From Chthonomonas sp. (GTDB taxonomy: Bacteria; Armatimonadota; Fimbriimonadia; Fimbriimonadales; Fimbriimonadaceae): a stretch of 64,000 bases of DNA. Positions 16,915-25,908 of this stretch are shown in pieces. Numbering within the stretch: the stretch's first letter is position 1; each line of letters begins with the position of its first letter. The notes under the pieces were generated by a model. The model did no database searches. It saw nothing but the letters and a program-made list of their open reading frames with translations, and was not told the DNA's origin. Made by a program: the position numbers and the translations under genes. Location: NCBI GenBank assembly GCA_016788425.1, contig JAEURQ010000002.1, positions 682,001 through 746,000 of the forward strand. The letters are read 5' to 3'.

Positions 16915-17977
16915 ATCGCTTGTTGCGGTTCGCGTCAAAATCCGGCGCTTCGGCGAAGATCATTTTGCCGCGCTCGGTTTGGATAATCTGCGTGACCTTG
17001 ACTTCCAAAATCTCGTTGAGGTGCGGGCGACCGCCCTCGACCACAACCATGGTGCCATCGTCCAGGTAGCCGACGCCCTGATTGGCTTGGCTGCCTTCTT
17101 TGACGATGGTCAGGGCCAGCTTTTCGTTGGGCAGAATATTGGGTTTCATCGCCAGCGCCAGGTCGTTGATGTTGAGCACACGAACCTTTTGTAGCCGCGC
17201 AACGGAGTTGAGGTTCATGTCGTTGGTCACCAAGTCCGCGCCGAGCAGCTGGGCCAGGCGCACGAGTTTGCTGTCCACTTCCTCGCGGGCGCCGCCGAGC
17301 AGGTGGTCTTTCGAACCGGCTTCGAGCGCGAACTGGTCCTCAATGAGCTTGAGAACGTCGAGGCCGCGCTTGCCGCGCTGCCTTCGCAGCGGGTCCGCCG
17401 AATCGGCGATGTGCTGAATCTCTTCGAGCACAAACTTGGGAATGTAAAGTTGCCCTTCAATGAACCCGGATTGCAGGACATCGTAGATGCGGCCATCAAT
17501 GATCGTGTTGGTGTCGAGAATCTTGATTCCCGAGCGCCGCGCGGGGCGATCTTCGCGGTACCACGGCAAGGCGTCGCGCATGGAGCGCAGCGCGAAGAAC
17601 ATGATGAGGCTCGACGAGATGAGCGTGACGATGGTGGCGGTCGGCGCGATAAACGCGCCCGATGAGGAGAAGATGAGCAGGATCGGCGAGGCGACCACCA
17701 TGCCCATGAGAATGCCGATGACCAGCGTGACCTTGTCACCCGAGCGCGCTTGTAGCCAACTTCGGCTGATGCGCTCCCACGCCCACACGAGCACCGTCGC
17801 GAGACCGGCGGCCACCACGAAGCCGAGCAGGCTAAGGCTGACGGCGACCAAACCGCGGTTGGGATTGTTGTCTTGGACGAAGCGCTCAGTAACGCTGTTG
17901 GAATATTGCGCGGTCATCCCGGCGCCGACAAGGCCCGCGATGCCAACCAAGATCAAGCGCAACAATCCTTTGTTCAT
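16904..17977 (-). CDS. PIN-TRAM membrane protein (YacL family)
   Basis: The 357-residue protein has about four N-terminal transmembrane segments (to ~residue 130). A PIN nuclease-fold domain follows (KILDTNTIIDGRIYDVL, VLEEIQHIAD, LVTNDMNLN) with the conserved acidic residues, and then a C-terminal TRAM domain (EGGRPHLNEILEVKVTQII). This is the YacL architecture, found beside ispD/ispF in many bacteria. That context supports both calls. The RNA substrate is unknown. It heads the operon that continues into ispDF. Confidence 0.92.
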   Translation of the reverse strand: MNKGLLRLILVGIAGLVGAGMTAQYSNSVTERFVQDNNPNRGLVAVSLSLLGFVVAAGLATVLVWAWERISRSWLQARSGDKVTLVIGILMGMVVASPILLIFSSSGAFIAPTATIVTLISSSLIMFFALRSMRDALPWYREDRPARRSGIKILDTNTIIDGRIYDVLQSGFIEGQLYIPKFVLEEIQHIADSADPLRRQRGKRGLDVLKLIEDQFALEAGSKDHLLGGAREEVDSKLVRLAQLLGADLVTNDMNLNSVARLQKVRVLNINDLALAMKPNILPNEKLALTIVKEGSQANQGVGYLDDGTMVVVEGGRPHLNEILEVKVTQIIQTERGKMIFAEAPDFDANRNKRYGR

Positions 17978-18007
17978 CAGAAACTGCCTTTGATGAACAA
18001 AGGCTTA

Positions 18008-19426
18008 CTAATAACGTACCAGTTCTAGACTCACTTTCGCGGCTCGAACTACACGAATGTTAAACGCTTCTTCTACGGAGCCAGCCGTGATTTTGATGTG
18101 GGTCGCGTCGAAAAATCCGTCTTGATTGCTGGGGTCGAGCGGAATCCACTCGCGGCCATTGAACGCCTCAACCCAGGCGTGGTAGCGCAGTTCCTGACCA
18201 TCGGCGATGAGGCCGCCCACGAGTTTGGCGGGGATGCCCGACGCCCGCATGAGGGTCGCCGCGAGCACGGCTGCGTCACGGCACACGCCCTCGCCGGACT
18301 TGAGAATCTCGACCGCGTTGCGAGCCACACCGATCGTTGAGTCGGCGGTCATGTGGCCGTTCACCCAGGCGCGGATTCGGCGTGCCACCACGAGCGAGTT
18401 GGTGTCCTCGCCAATCAGCTTTTTCGCCACGCGCTGGATGTCGGGATGGTTGACCGGCAGAAGCGACTCTTCGGCGAGAAAGGGCTGAAATTTCTCGGGG
18501 TCGTAAGCGCCGATCGGGAGCGATTGCGAGGCGCGGGCCGCCTTGGCGGCGAGGGTCACGATCGTGTCGTTGCCGTCTATTGTCGCCGTTTGCGTGCGGT
18601 CGTTCGGGAGTTGCAAAGTGGTCGTGCCGCTCAAACGGAATGTCGCCGCGCGGACTTTGCGCGGCTTTTCGATGGGGCGATCAAGTTGCAGAGCGAGAAT
18701 GCGCGCGAGGTTCGGGGCGCTCGCCTCAGGCTCCACCGGAATCGCATTGGACTCGCGGAACTCCATGCCCATTGACGTGCGCAGACCGGCGACTTCGCCG
18801 CTCGGGTTGACATAAATGCTGTTGACGCTGCTGGAATCTTGCAGGCTCAGCTCGCGCAGTTCGTGCCCGCCAAACGCCATCACTTGGCTCACGCCGAGAT
18901 CCACGATCGGGGCGGTGGTCAGCTTGAGCGTGGTCGGGCAGATGGTCGTGAGGTTCGGCTGGGGCATCCCCTCGTTGAGAATCGGCAGATAGCTGAGCAC
19001 GTCGCCAACGAGAACGCTATTCGCTGGGCGGGGGAGGTCGCGGTGGAACAGCACATCGCCATTGGCCACATCCACCTGGAGGCTACGGTTGTTGCAGTGA
19101 ATGTTCACCGTGTGCCGGCGACCGGCGCTGACCTGGACGATCTGGATTCGATCGGAGTCGTTCGCCTCGTCCATCCACGTTTGCGTGGTGGTGCGGACCT
19201 CATTGGTGCCGGTCGTCGTGGCTATCGTGGTGACCCGCGTCGTCTCGATGAGGTGGCCGGGCTCTTTGTCGGGCCGGTTGAGAACGCGGACCGAGCAGTG
19301 CCCCACCGGGCTGCCTTGCCAACTTATGACAAAGCTTTGCTCACGAGAAAAATTCTGGGCAACCGCAGACGCACCCAGAACTAGACTGACAAAACCGAGG
19401 AACAATCGCCCCAACACCTTATACAT
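18008..19426 (-). CDS. Secreted transglutaminase-like protein
   Basis: The 472-residue product has a signal peptide (LFLGFVSLVLGASAVA). A long beta-rich N-terminal region follows, and a C-terminal transglutaminase-like core. The Cys-His-Asp triad is visible as GEGVCRDAAVL, then RYHAWVEAF, then WIPLDPSNQ. Such bacterial proteins are usually cysteine proteases or amidases of the envelope and not cross-linking enzymes. It diverges from topA across a 135-bp gap. Confidence 0.88.
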   Translation of the reverse strand: MYKVLGRLFLGFVSLVLGASAVAQNFSREQSFVISWQGSPVGHCSVRVLNRPDKEPGHLIETTRVTTIATTTGTNEVRTTTQTWMDEANDSDRIQIVQVSAGRRHTVNIHCNNRSLQVDVANGDVLFHRDLPRPANSVLVGDVLSYLPILNEGMPQPNLTTICPTTLKLTTAPIVDLGVSQVMAFGGHELRELSLQDSSSVNSIYVNPSGEVAGLRTSMGMEFRESNAIPVEPEASAPNLARILALQLDRPIEKPRKVRAATFRLSGTTTLQLPNDRTQTATIDGNDTIVTLAAKAARASQSLPIGAYDPEKFQPFLAEESLLPVNHPDIQRVAKKLIGEDTNSLVVARRIRAWVNGHMTADSTIGVARNAVEILKSGEGVCRDAAVLAATLMRASGIPAKLVGGLIADGQELRYHAWVEAFNGREWIPLDPSNQDGFFDATHIKITAGSVEEAFNIRVVRAAKVSLELVRY

Positions 19427-19560
19427 AGTGGGCGAAAAACCTCAAAACGATGCAGGTGATTTTGCGGGTTTGTTCATCAAGTTGTCACAAAACGGGGGAG
19501 AAGTTGTCCAGGGGTACCCCTCCAAAAATCTTCGCGAGTTCCGTAGAATAGGAAAGTCCC

Positions 19561-22185
19561 ATGGCAAAGCTCGTCATTGTTGAATCTCCCGCAAAGGCCA
19601 AAACGATCAGTCGTATCCTCGGCCCGGGGTATATCGTCGAGGCCAGCTTTGGCCACGTTCGGGACTTGCCGGAGACCTCCGACGACATCCCTGCCGAGTT
19701 CAAAAAGCTGAAATGGGCGAAGCTCGGCGTGAACATCGAGCAAGATTTTGAGCCGCTCTACGTGGTGCCCAGCAGCAAGAAACGGCGCGTGGATGACCTG
19801 AAAAAAGCCGCGAAAGGCGTGGACGAAATCCTGCTCGCGACTGATGAAGACCGCGAGGGCGAAAGCATCTCGTGGCATATTTTGCAAATTTTGAAGCCGG
19901 CCAAGAAGGTGGGCGTCAAGCGGATTGTGTTCCACGAAATCACGCCGGAGGCGATTAACGAAGCCGTTCGTTCGCCGCGCGACGTGAACGAATCGGTGGT
20001 GCGCGCGCAAGAGGCGCGCCGCATTTTGGACCGGCTCTACGGGTTCACCTTGTCGCCGCTGCTCTGGAAGAAAGTTGCCCCCAAGCTCAGCGCAGGGCGC
20101 GTGCAGAGCGTTGCCGTGCGCTTGTGCGTGGAGCGTGAACGCGAGCGCCGCGCTTTTGTGAGCGCCGAGTACTGGGATTTGTCGGCGCAGCTCTTCGCGC
20201 CGAGCAGCGAGTTTAAGGCTACGTTAACGTTAGTGCAAGGCAAGCGCGTGGCCAGCGGACGTCACTTTGATTCGGTGACCGGGAAGATGACCGGCGACGC
20301 CGTGCTGATTGACCGCGACCAGGCGCTGGACCTGCGCACCGCCGCTGAGAACGCCAAGGCGTGGGCCGTGAGCAGCGCCGAAAAGAAGCCCGGCCAAGAA
20401 ACGCCGCCGCCGCCCTTTATGACTTCGACCTTGCAGCAGGAGGCCAACCGCAAGCTGCGATGGCCCTCCAAGCGCACCATGCAGATTGCGCAGACGCTGT
20501 ACGAGGGCGTGGACCTGCGCGGCGACCGCGTGGGCCTGATCACCTACATGCGTACCGACTCGCTGAACCTGGCCGAACGCGCGCTGCAGGAGGCAAGGGA
20601 AGTGATTCGCGACCTTTACGGCGCGGAGTTTCTGCCCAACAGCCCGGTGCGATATCGCACCAAGAGCAAGGGCGCCCAGGAGGCGCACGAAGCCATCCGC
20701 CCGACCGACCTCAGTCGCCGCCCGCAAGATGTGCGCTCAGCGCTTTCCGACGAGCAATATGCGCTTTACGACCTGATTTGGAAGCGGACGCTGGCCTCGC
20801 AGATGTTGCCCGCTAAGGTGCTGCGCAACACCGTTGAGATTGAGGCGACCACCGAGCGCGGCACGCTGACCTTCGGCGCGAGCGGCAAGGAGATCGGTTT
20901 CCCTGGGTTCCTCCGAGCCTATGTCGAGGGTAGCGACGACCCCGAATCGGAACTCGGCGATCGCGAAACCGTGCTCCCGGCCATGAAGGTCGGTCAGCCG
21001 ATTGAGTGTTGCGGTGTGGGCGCCGACGAGCACCACACCCGGCCGCCAGCGCGATACACCGAAGCCAGCCTCATCAAGACGTTGGAGGAAGCGGGTGTCG
21101 GTCGCCCGAGCACCTACTCCTCGATTATCTCGACGATTCAAGATCGCGGCTACGTGAACAAAAAGGGCAACGAACTGATCCCGACGTTCACCGCGTTTGC
21201 CGTGACCGAGCTGCTGGAGGACTACTTTACGAACCTGGTGGACCTGCGATTTACGGCGCACATGGAGGAGGAACTCGATGAAGTGGCCGATGGCGATCGG
21301 CACTGGGTGGAGCCGCTGCGCGAGTTCTTCTTGGGCGAAGATGGTCTGCAGCAACGTGTCGATCGGCAGGCCGCGGAGATACCGTTCCCGGCGATGGAGC
21401 TTGGCAAGGACGAATCCGGCGAGCCCGTAATTGTCCGCGTGGGACGCTATGGCACCTTTGTGCAGCGAGGCGAGGGCGGCCCCGGCAACCGCGCGACCGT
21501 GCCGGACACGGTGGCTCCGGCGGACCTGGACCTGGCGAGCGCGATTAAGCTGCTGAGCGGTCCCGCCGCGGTGGGCACCGACCCGGTTTCGGGCCGACCG
21601 GTTTTCCTGCGGAAGGGTCGGTTTGGCGATTATTTTGAAGTAGAACAGACGCCCGAGGAAGCCGAAGCCGGCGAAAAGCCGCGCCGCGCCAGCGTGCCCA
21701 AGGGCATGTCGGCCAGCGAGGTGACCGAGGAGCAGATGGGCAAGTTGCTGCAGTTTCCGCGCGACCTGGGCCTGCACCCGGATTCGGGTCAGCCGATCAT
21801 GGTGACCATTGGGCAGTACGGCCCCTATGTGAAATCCGGCACCGAGATTCGCAATATTGAGACCTGGGAGCAGGCGGCGGAGATCACTCGCGACGAGGCG
21901 ATTGCCGTGTTGGCGACCGCCAAGCCGGTGCGCGGACGTGGCGCGGCGGCGGCTGCGGCGGAGGCGATTAAGGAGTTCGCGGCGATGGAAGGCGTGGCCG
22001 GGCCAATGCGTGTGTTGGCGGGCCGATATGGACCCTATGTGACGGATGGCAAAACCAACGCCACCCTTCCCAAGGACATGGCTCCGGAGGATGTGACCGC
22101 CGAGCAGGCGCGGGATTTGATCGTGGCGCGCGCCGGTCAGCCGAAGAAAAAGGGGTTCAAAAAGCGCTCGTTCGCGCGCAAATGA
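19561..22185 (+). CDS. topA: DNA topoisomerase I
   Basis: Type IA topoisomerase relaxes negative supercoils. The 874-residue enzyme has the Toprim start KLVIVESPAKAKTISRILG and the DEDREGESISWH acidic motif. The active-site tyrosine is Tyr329 in GLITYMRTDS. Past ~residue 600 it has Topo_C repeat units (GRYGTFVQRG, GQYGPYVKSG, GRYGPYVTDGKTNATLP) and no CxxC zinc fingers, then a Lys/Arg-rich tail. AGGAAAG precedes the ATG. tRNA-Ala follows on the same strand. Confidence 0.98.
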   Translation: MAKLVIVESPAKAKTISRILGPGYIVEASFGHVRDLPETSDDIPAEFKKLKWAKLGVNIEQDFEPLYVVPSSKKRRVDDLKKAAKGVDEILLATDEDREGESISWHILQILKPAKKVGVKRIVFHEITPEAINEAVRSPRDVNESVVRAQEARRILDRLYGFTLSPLLWKKVAPKLSAGRVQSVAVRLCVERERERRAFVSAEYWDLSAQLFAPSSEFKATLTLVQGKRVASGRHFDSVTGKMTGDAVLIDRDQALDLRTAAENAKAWAVSSAEKKPGQETPPPPFMTSTLQQEANRKLRWPSKRTMQIAQTLYEGVDLRGDRVGLITYMRTDSLNLAERALQEAREVIRDLYGAEFLPNSPVRYRTKSKGAQEAHEAIRPTDLSRRPQDVRSALSDEQYALYDLIWKRTLASQMLPAKVLRNTVEIEATTERGTLTFGASGKEIGFPGFLRAYVEGSDDPESELGDRETVLPAMKVGQPIECCGVGADEHHTRPPARYTEASLIKTLEEAGVGRPSTYSSIISTIQDRGYVNKKGNELIPTFTAFAVTELLEDYFTNLVDLRFTAHMEEELDEVADGDRHWVEPLREFFLGEDGLQQRVDRQAAEIPFPAMELGKDESGEPVIVRVGRYGTFVQRGEGGPGNRATVPDTVAPADLDLASAIKLLSGPAAVGTDPVSGRPVFLRKGRFGDYFEVEQTPEEAEAGEKPRRASVPKGMSASEVTEEQMGKLLQFPRDLGLHPDSGQPIMVTIGQYGPYVKSGTEIRNIETWEQAAEITRDEAIAVLATAKPVRGRGAAAAAAEAIKEFAAMEGVAGPMRVLAGRYGPYVTDGKTNATLPKDMAPEDVTAEQARDLIVARAGQPKKKGFKKRSFARK

Positions 22186-22236
22186 TCGCGTGGTATAATT
22201 TCTGAACGCCGCCGGCTGGTCCGGTCGGCCTCACGT

Positions 22237-22311
22237 GGGGGCATAGCTCAATGGGAGAGCACCTGCTTTGCAAGCAGGGGGTTAGGGGTTCGAGTCCCCT
22301 TGCCTCCACCA
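22237..22311 (+). tRNA. tRNA-Ala (UGC anticodon)
   Basis: The cloverleaf is complete. The acceptor stem is GGGGGCA with TGCCTCC and includes the G3:U70 pair, the alanine identity element. The D stem is GCTC/GAGC. The anticodon stem CCTGC/GCAGG encloses the loop TTTGCAA (anticodon TGC), and the T arm has TTCGAGT. CCA is encoded at 22309-22311. A phage integrase gene lies 65 bp downstream, so the 3' half is the likely integration site. Confidence 0.98.
22285..22311 (+). other. Probable prophage attachment site (tRNA-Ala 3' end)
   Basis: Tyrosine-integrase phages often recombine in the T arm and acceptor end of a tRNA gene and restore it. The integrase begins immediately downstream and the rest of the window is phage. 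The matching repeat should be at the other prophage end, beyond 64000, so the exact core cannot be set here. Confidence 0.45.
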
Positions 22312-22338
22312 CGATTTTGAACCTAAATGCTTGACGAT

Positions 22339-22368
22339 GTGTCACCCATAAACCCCTGGGGGTGACAC
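22339..22368. terminator. Hairpin after tRNA-Ala and integrase
   Basis: A 9-bp perfect stem (GTGTCACCC / GGGTGACAC) with a 12-base loop is followed by TATGTTTTT on the plus strand, just past the integrase stop. It could terminate tRNA transcription, or it could be part of the attachment region. Confidence 0.55.
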
Positions 22369-22375
22369 TATGTTT

Positions 22376-23488
22376 TTATCTGTCTGCTAGTTTTGCAATC
22401 ATTTCCATTTCATCGTTGGGGCGGCGATCTTGGTACTTTCGACTGGTGCTGATGCTGGAATGGTTGAGAATTGCGAGAATCATGCTTTCAGGGGCACCGG
22501 CCGCCTGTAGGTTCGAGCGGCACGCAGCTCGCAGGTCGTGGAACGTGACGCGCTGGACCCCGGCCCGCTCGCAGAGTTCCGGCATCGACTTCGTGATTCG
22601 ATCCGGCGCGATTGGTTTGCCGTGGGCGTCGTGGAAAACATAAATCCCTTCGTGCTGGCCAAAGCTGAGAATCTTTTCGCCAACCGATCGAGGAATTCGC
22701 AGGCAGTGGACCTTGCCCGGCCGCTTTGACTTGAGGCGCTGCTCTTCGCCGTGCGATTGCCGGTTCGAGCGAAGTGTGACCTCGGCATGGGTGTCCAGAA
22801 GCTGGATGTCAGATTTCTTGAGCCCACACACCTCGTTGCGACGCAGTCCGATGTGGCTGGCCACGTAAACCGGGCCTTCGACGCTCGATCCCACGGCCGC
22901 TGCGCAGAGTTTGCGCACCAGCTCGCTGTCAAGATCAGTCCGTTCCTTGCGCTCTGGGATCGGGGCGAGTTCGACCAGGCGATGATCTTCGTACGGGTAG
23001 CGGCGGGTTTTCTTTGCCAACTCGAGTATTGATGTCATCACAGCGTAGATGTTCGCGACTCGCTTTGGCGATCTCGGTTTCACGCTGACAACCCGGCCGG
23101 TCTTGTCCTTGGTTTCGATCAGCTCGCTCGCGATTTCGGAAATCCACGGTTGCAATACTTCGAGCGTGAGGCTGGTCACTTGGTAGCCGTAAAACCGGCT
23201 GATGTGCTTTTCCAGGATCGAGACGTATCCTTTGATCGTTGAGGTTGTGCAACGGACTTTTGCGCGTGGCCACCAAACGGTTTCGATGAATTCGCCAAGA
23301 CATCCCGGCACCATTGGCTCGGGGCCATCGAGTTCACGCTCGAAGGCTTGCCGCTTTTGGATCACGATCAGGCGGCCCTCTTCTCCAGCTTTTCGCGACC
23401 TAAACCAGCGACGGTTTTTGCCTGAGCCCAGGCTTGTTTCCCACCGCTGATTGCTCTCGTCCCATCTCGGTTCCACGATCTGCATCAT
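22376..23488 (-). CDS. int: Tyrosine recombinase integrase
   Basis: This 370-residue integrase has an N-terminal arm/core-binding region and a C-terminal catalytic domain. Its tetrad residues are the first Arg in SHIGLRRNEVCGL, the HxLR motif in TFHDLRAACR, the later His in LNHSSISTSRKY, and the nucleophilic Tyr in the same stretch. I chose the ATG at 23488 because AAAGGAG lies 8 nt upstream (23497-23503). The start lies inside the end of the excisionase-like gene, an overlap that may couple the two. It is the last gene of the leftward operon, next to the tRNA. Confidence 0.95.
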   Translation of the reverse strand: MMQIVEPRWDESNQRWETSLGSGKNRRWFRSRKAGEEGRLIVIQKRQAFERELDGPEPMVPGCLGEFIETVWWPRAKVRCTTSTIKGYVSILEKHISRFYGYQVTSLTLEVLQPWISEIASELIETKDKTGRVVSVKPRSPKRVANIYAVMTSILELAKKTRRYPYEDHRLVELAPIPERKERTDLDSELVRKLCAAAVGSSVEGPVYVASHIGLRRNEVCGLKKSDIQLLDTHAEVTLRSNRQSHGEEQRLKSKRPGKVHCLRIPRSVGEKILSFGQHEGIYVFHDAHGKPIAPDRITKSMPELCERAGVQRVTFHDLRAACRSNLQAAGAPESMILAILNHSSISTSRKYQDRRPNDEMEMIAKLADR

Positions 23489-23693
23489 ACATGATTCTCC
23501 TTTCGATTTCGGCGGCAAGCCCGGTGACTTGCTTGGTAGCGAACGTGCCCCAGACTCGGTCCGGCGTCAGTGATCCGTCCTTGATGAGGGCTTTGAGTTG
23601 TGCGTCGCTGATGCCCAGGTACCGCGCGGTGGCCGCTCTGCTCATGATGGGAGACAGCGGGTCGCGTTCGGGGCTTGCAGCGGCGCGGGGCAT
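23400..23693 (-). CDS. Excisionase-like small HTH protein
   Basis: This 97-residue protein has a winged-helix, MerR/excisionase-like core (SRAATARYLGISDAQLKALI then KDGSLTPDRVWGTFA). It lies directly upstream of int and overlaps its start by ~89 bp, the usual place for an excisionase. The basic, unstructured C-terminus corresponds to the overlap. Function is inferred from size, fold and position. A gp3-like directionality factor candidate is also encoded at 36570. Confidence 0.6.
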   Translation of the reverse strand: MPRAAASPERDPLSPIMSRAATARYLGISDAQLKALIKDGSLTPDRVWGTFATKQVTGLAAEIERRIMYDADRGTEMGREQSAVGNKPGLRQKPSLV

Positions 23694-23694
23694 T

Positions 23695-24702
23695 TTAGGC
23701 GGTGGCCTCCGTGAAGACGATGGGGAGTTGAACGCGGCTGATTCGTTCGCGGATCAGATCGCAGTACTCCGCGTTGATTTCGATTCCGATGGCTTGTCGA
23801 CCGTGCGCGATCGCGGCGGCCAAGGTAGTGCCAGTGCCCGCGAACGGGTCGAGCACGACTCCACATGGTGGGCACGAGGCTAGTATGCAGCGGCGCGGGA
23901 TCTCAGATGGGAAAGCGGCGAAGTGGGCGCCCTTGAAAGGTTCGGGGCCGATGGTCCACACGGTGCGGCAGTTGCGGGTGTCGGATTCTACTCGTGTTGT
24001 TTCGCTGCGACGATCTTGACCGGGGCCGAACTTGCGACCGGGGACACTGCCTTTGTAGCTGGCCGGAACCTTGACGGTGGCATGCTCGATGGTCGCGTGT
24101 GAGCCGGGGCCGGTGTCCCAACCGGCGGGCGTCCGGCCGTTGGTGGTCTTGCGCGGAACCGCGATCGCTTTGGCGTCGTACCAGTAGCGGCGCGACTTCG
24201 CGAACATGAAAATGTATTCGTGGCTCCTTGTCGGACGGTCCTTGACCGACTCTGGCATGGCGGTCGGCTTCTCCCAGATGATGTCGCTGCGGAGAATGAA
24301 ACCCATGTCTTGCAGTGCGAAGGCGAGCCGCCACGGCTGGCCGATCAGGGATTTGGGCGGCAGGTCGGTGCCGTTTCGATTTGGCGCCTTTTCGGGATTC
24401 ACGCCCTTGCTTGGAACGCTGAGGTTGGACGGGCCGCCTTGGCCACCCCATGAACCGGCGTACGCGTCGCCCATGTTGATCCACATGGTTCCGGTCGCCT
24501 TGAGGACGCGGTGGCATTCGGCGAACACCTCGATCAGATTATCAAGGTACTCCTGGAAGGTGGGCTCCAATCCGATCATCCCGGGGTCCTCGCCGTACTT
24601 GCGAAGTCCCCAATAGGGCGGCGACGTGACGATGCAATCTACGCTCGCGTCGGGGAGAGTGCGGAGCATGTCGAGGGCGGTGCCATTGAGCAATTCGCAC
24701 AT
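23695..24702 (-). CDS. DNA methyltransferase, beta class (TSPPYW)
   Basis: This 335-residue S-adenosylmethionine-dependent enzyme has catalytic motif IV near the N-terminus (TSPPYW, residues 26-31) and motif I near the C-terminus (LDPFAGTGTTLAAA), the order of beta-class enzymes. SPPYW is most often found in N4-cytosine and some N6-adenine methylases. No partner nuclease is adjacent, so it is probably an orphan that protects phage DNA or marks regulatory sites. The ATG at 24702 overlaps the previous stop (TGATG). Confidence 0.93.
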   Translation of the reverse strand: MCELLNGTALDMLRTLPDASVDCIVTSPPYWGLRKYGEDPGMIGLEPTFQEYLDNLIEVFAECHRVLKATGTMWINMGDAYAGSWGGQGGPSNLSVPSKGVNPEKAPNRNGTDLPPKSLIGQPWRLAFALQDMGFILRSDIIWEKPTAMPESVKDRPTRSHEYIFMFAKSRRYWYDAKAIAVPRKTTNGRTPAGWDTGPGSHATIEHATVKVPASYKGSVPGRKFGPGQDRRSETTRVESDTRNCRTVWTIGPEPFKGAHFAAFPSEIPRRCILASCPPCGVVLDPFAGTGTTLAAAIAHGRQAIGIEINAEYCDLIRERISRVQLPIVFTEATA

Positions 24703-24911
24703 CAAAAGATGATCAACTCCTTCGGAATTTCGTCTGGCTTCGTGGCGACAATGCGGCATCCGATATTCTGCAATTCGATCACCTTGGTCGTCGCGTGGAT
24801 CGCTCGGACGATGGCCTCGTTTTGGCTCACGTCGCCAAGGAGGTTCATGAGTTTGTCGAGCGTTTGCCGATCAAGCGAACCGATGTTGAGACTAATCTGA
24901 GTGCGGCTCAT
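24702..24911 (-). CDS. Small protein, possible ribbon-helix-helix
   Basis: This 69-residue product (SRTQISLNIGSLDRQTLDKL, then VSQNEAIVRAIHATTKVI) has a strand-helix-helix pattern like RHH DNA-binding proteins. The ATG at 24911 has GGAGG 7 nt upstream (24919-24923), which decides the start. It is coupled to the methyltransferase by TGATG and overlaps the HNH gene by 20 bp. Confidence 0.6.
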   Translation of the reverse strand: MSRTQISLNIGSLDRQTLDKLMNLLGDVSQNEAIVRAIHATTKVIELQNIGCRIVATKPDEIPKELIIF

Positions 24912-25242
24912 GCGCATGCCTCCAGGATGTTGAGCGCGTGACTCCATCGTTTGCCCAGTCAACGTTAGGAGCTATGCTCAGCTGAACGCCAATGGTTTCA
25001 ATCCAAAGTGCGGTGATCCTCTTTTTCCTTTTCAGTCGATAGCGGAACTTATGCAGTGATGAGTTGCGCTTCATGTTGTTGCAGGCAGAGCAACAACAAA
25101 CCCAGTTTCCTGGTTGATCTGGCCCGCCGTTGGACAGCGGCACGATATGGTCGATTGTCAGCGCCTGTACATCGTTGCCACAGTATCCGCAGTGGCTACC
25201 GAATCGATGCACGTAGGCAACAGCGAACGCACGTCGGTCCAT
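24892..25242 (-). CDS. HNH endonuclease
   Basis: The 116-residue HNH nuclease has CGYCG, then LTIDHIVPLSNGGPDQPGNW, then CSACNNMK: a zinc knuckle with the DH catalytic pair and a conserved Asn. The C-terminal ~40 residues are outside the fold. HNH proteins in phages serve as homing nucleases, packaging partners or DNA-degrading enzymes. This one sits in the early leftward operon away from terminase, which argues against the packaging role. The start shares bases with the upstream stop (TAATG). Confidence 0.9.
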   Translation of the reverse strand: MDRRAFAVAYVHRFGSHCGYCGNDVQALTIDHIVPLSNGGPDQPGNWVCCCSACNNMKRNSSLHKFRYRLKRKKRITALWIETIGVQLSIAPNVDWANDGVTRSTSWRHAHEPHSD

Positions 25243-25499
25243 TAACGCAGTTCCTCTGTTATCATCGCTTCCTCGGAATCAGACAATGTGCGTTCGACGC
25301 ACTCAGCTCGAATCCACTTGCTGCTCTGATATTGGTGAACCTTTCCTTTTGACGTGACTGTTGCGGCGGGATACTGGACATTGATGTACCAACCAAACCA
25401 CCATGCTCGATTGAGGACTAGCCCGCGATTTGCACCAGATTCAATGTTAAAGACCCCGTGCTTGATTTGCACGACGTCGCCGACGTTGATGCTAGGCAC
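25242..25499 (-). CDS. Hypothetical protein (SH3-like beta)
   Basis: This 85-residue protein opens PSINVGDVVQIKHGVF and looks like a small beta-barrel of KOW/SH3 type. I chose the GTG at 25499 because it overlaps the preceding stop by 8 bp and follows a GGGGG stretch. A longer reading would run into the neighbouring gene. The function is unknown. Confidence 0.6.
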   Translation of the reverse strand: MPSINVGDVVQIKHGVFNIESGANRGLVLNRAWWFGWYINVQYPAATVTSKGKVHQYQSSKWIRAECVERTLSDSEEAMITEELR

Positions 25500-25908
25500 T
25501 CTCGAACCCCCACTGATTGTGCTCGGGGAACATTTCCTCAATCGCTGATTTTCGCCCCTCGCGCTCAGCTAGGTCTAGCCGATCTTCGTATCCGGAGAAC
25601 ATTGACGGGTAATTCAGATTGGCCTCATCTATCAGCATATTTCGGTAGCGCATCAGCGCAAATGCCAGTTCGCCGACGCGCCCATAGACCTCATGTTCGC
25701 CTGTGATCTCCTTCGCCGCGTCGTAGCAATGTTTGAGCACGCCCGTTGTGAGTCGGCAACACGCTTTGCAACCTGCCCAGTGGGTAGGGTTCCCGGCGTT
25801 ATCTACCGTCTCAATTGCGCTCAGCTTCCCGCCGCAGTACTGGCAAACGAAGTCCTTTCGCAAGGACTTTTCGCACTCATCCAAGGTAACGACGTAGTTG
25901 CTTCTCAT
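25492..25908 (-). CDS. Hypothetical protein with zinc-ribbon-like cysteines
   Basis: This 138-residue product has CQYCGG near the start, then CKACCRLTTG about 28 residues later, which suggests a structural zinc site. The rest is helical. The ATG at 25908 overlaps the upstream stop (ATGA). I do not recognise the family. Confidence 0.7.
   Translation of the reverse strand: MRSNYVVTLDECEKSLRKDFVCQYCGGKLSAIETVDNAGNPTHWAGCKACCRLTTGVLKHCYDAAKEITGEHEVYGRVGELAFALMRYRNMLIDEANLNYPSMFSGYEDRLDLAEREGRKSAIEEMFPEHNQWGFESA

Noticed and set aside
20737-21777. Minus-strand open frame inside topA
   Set aside because: topA is certain in this region, and the antisense product has no recognisable feature.
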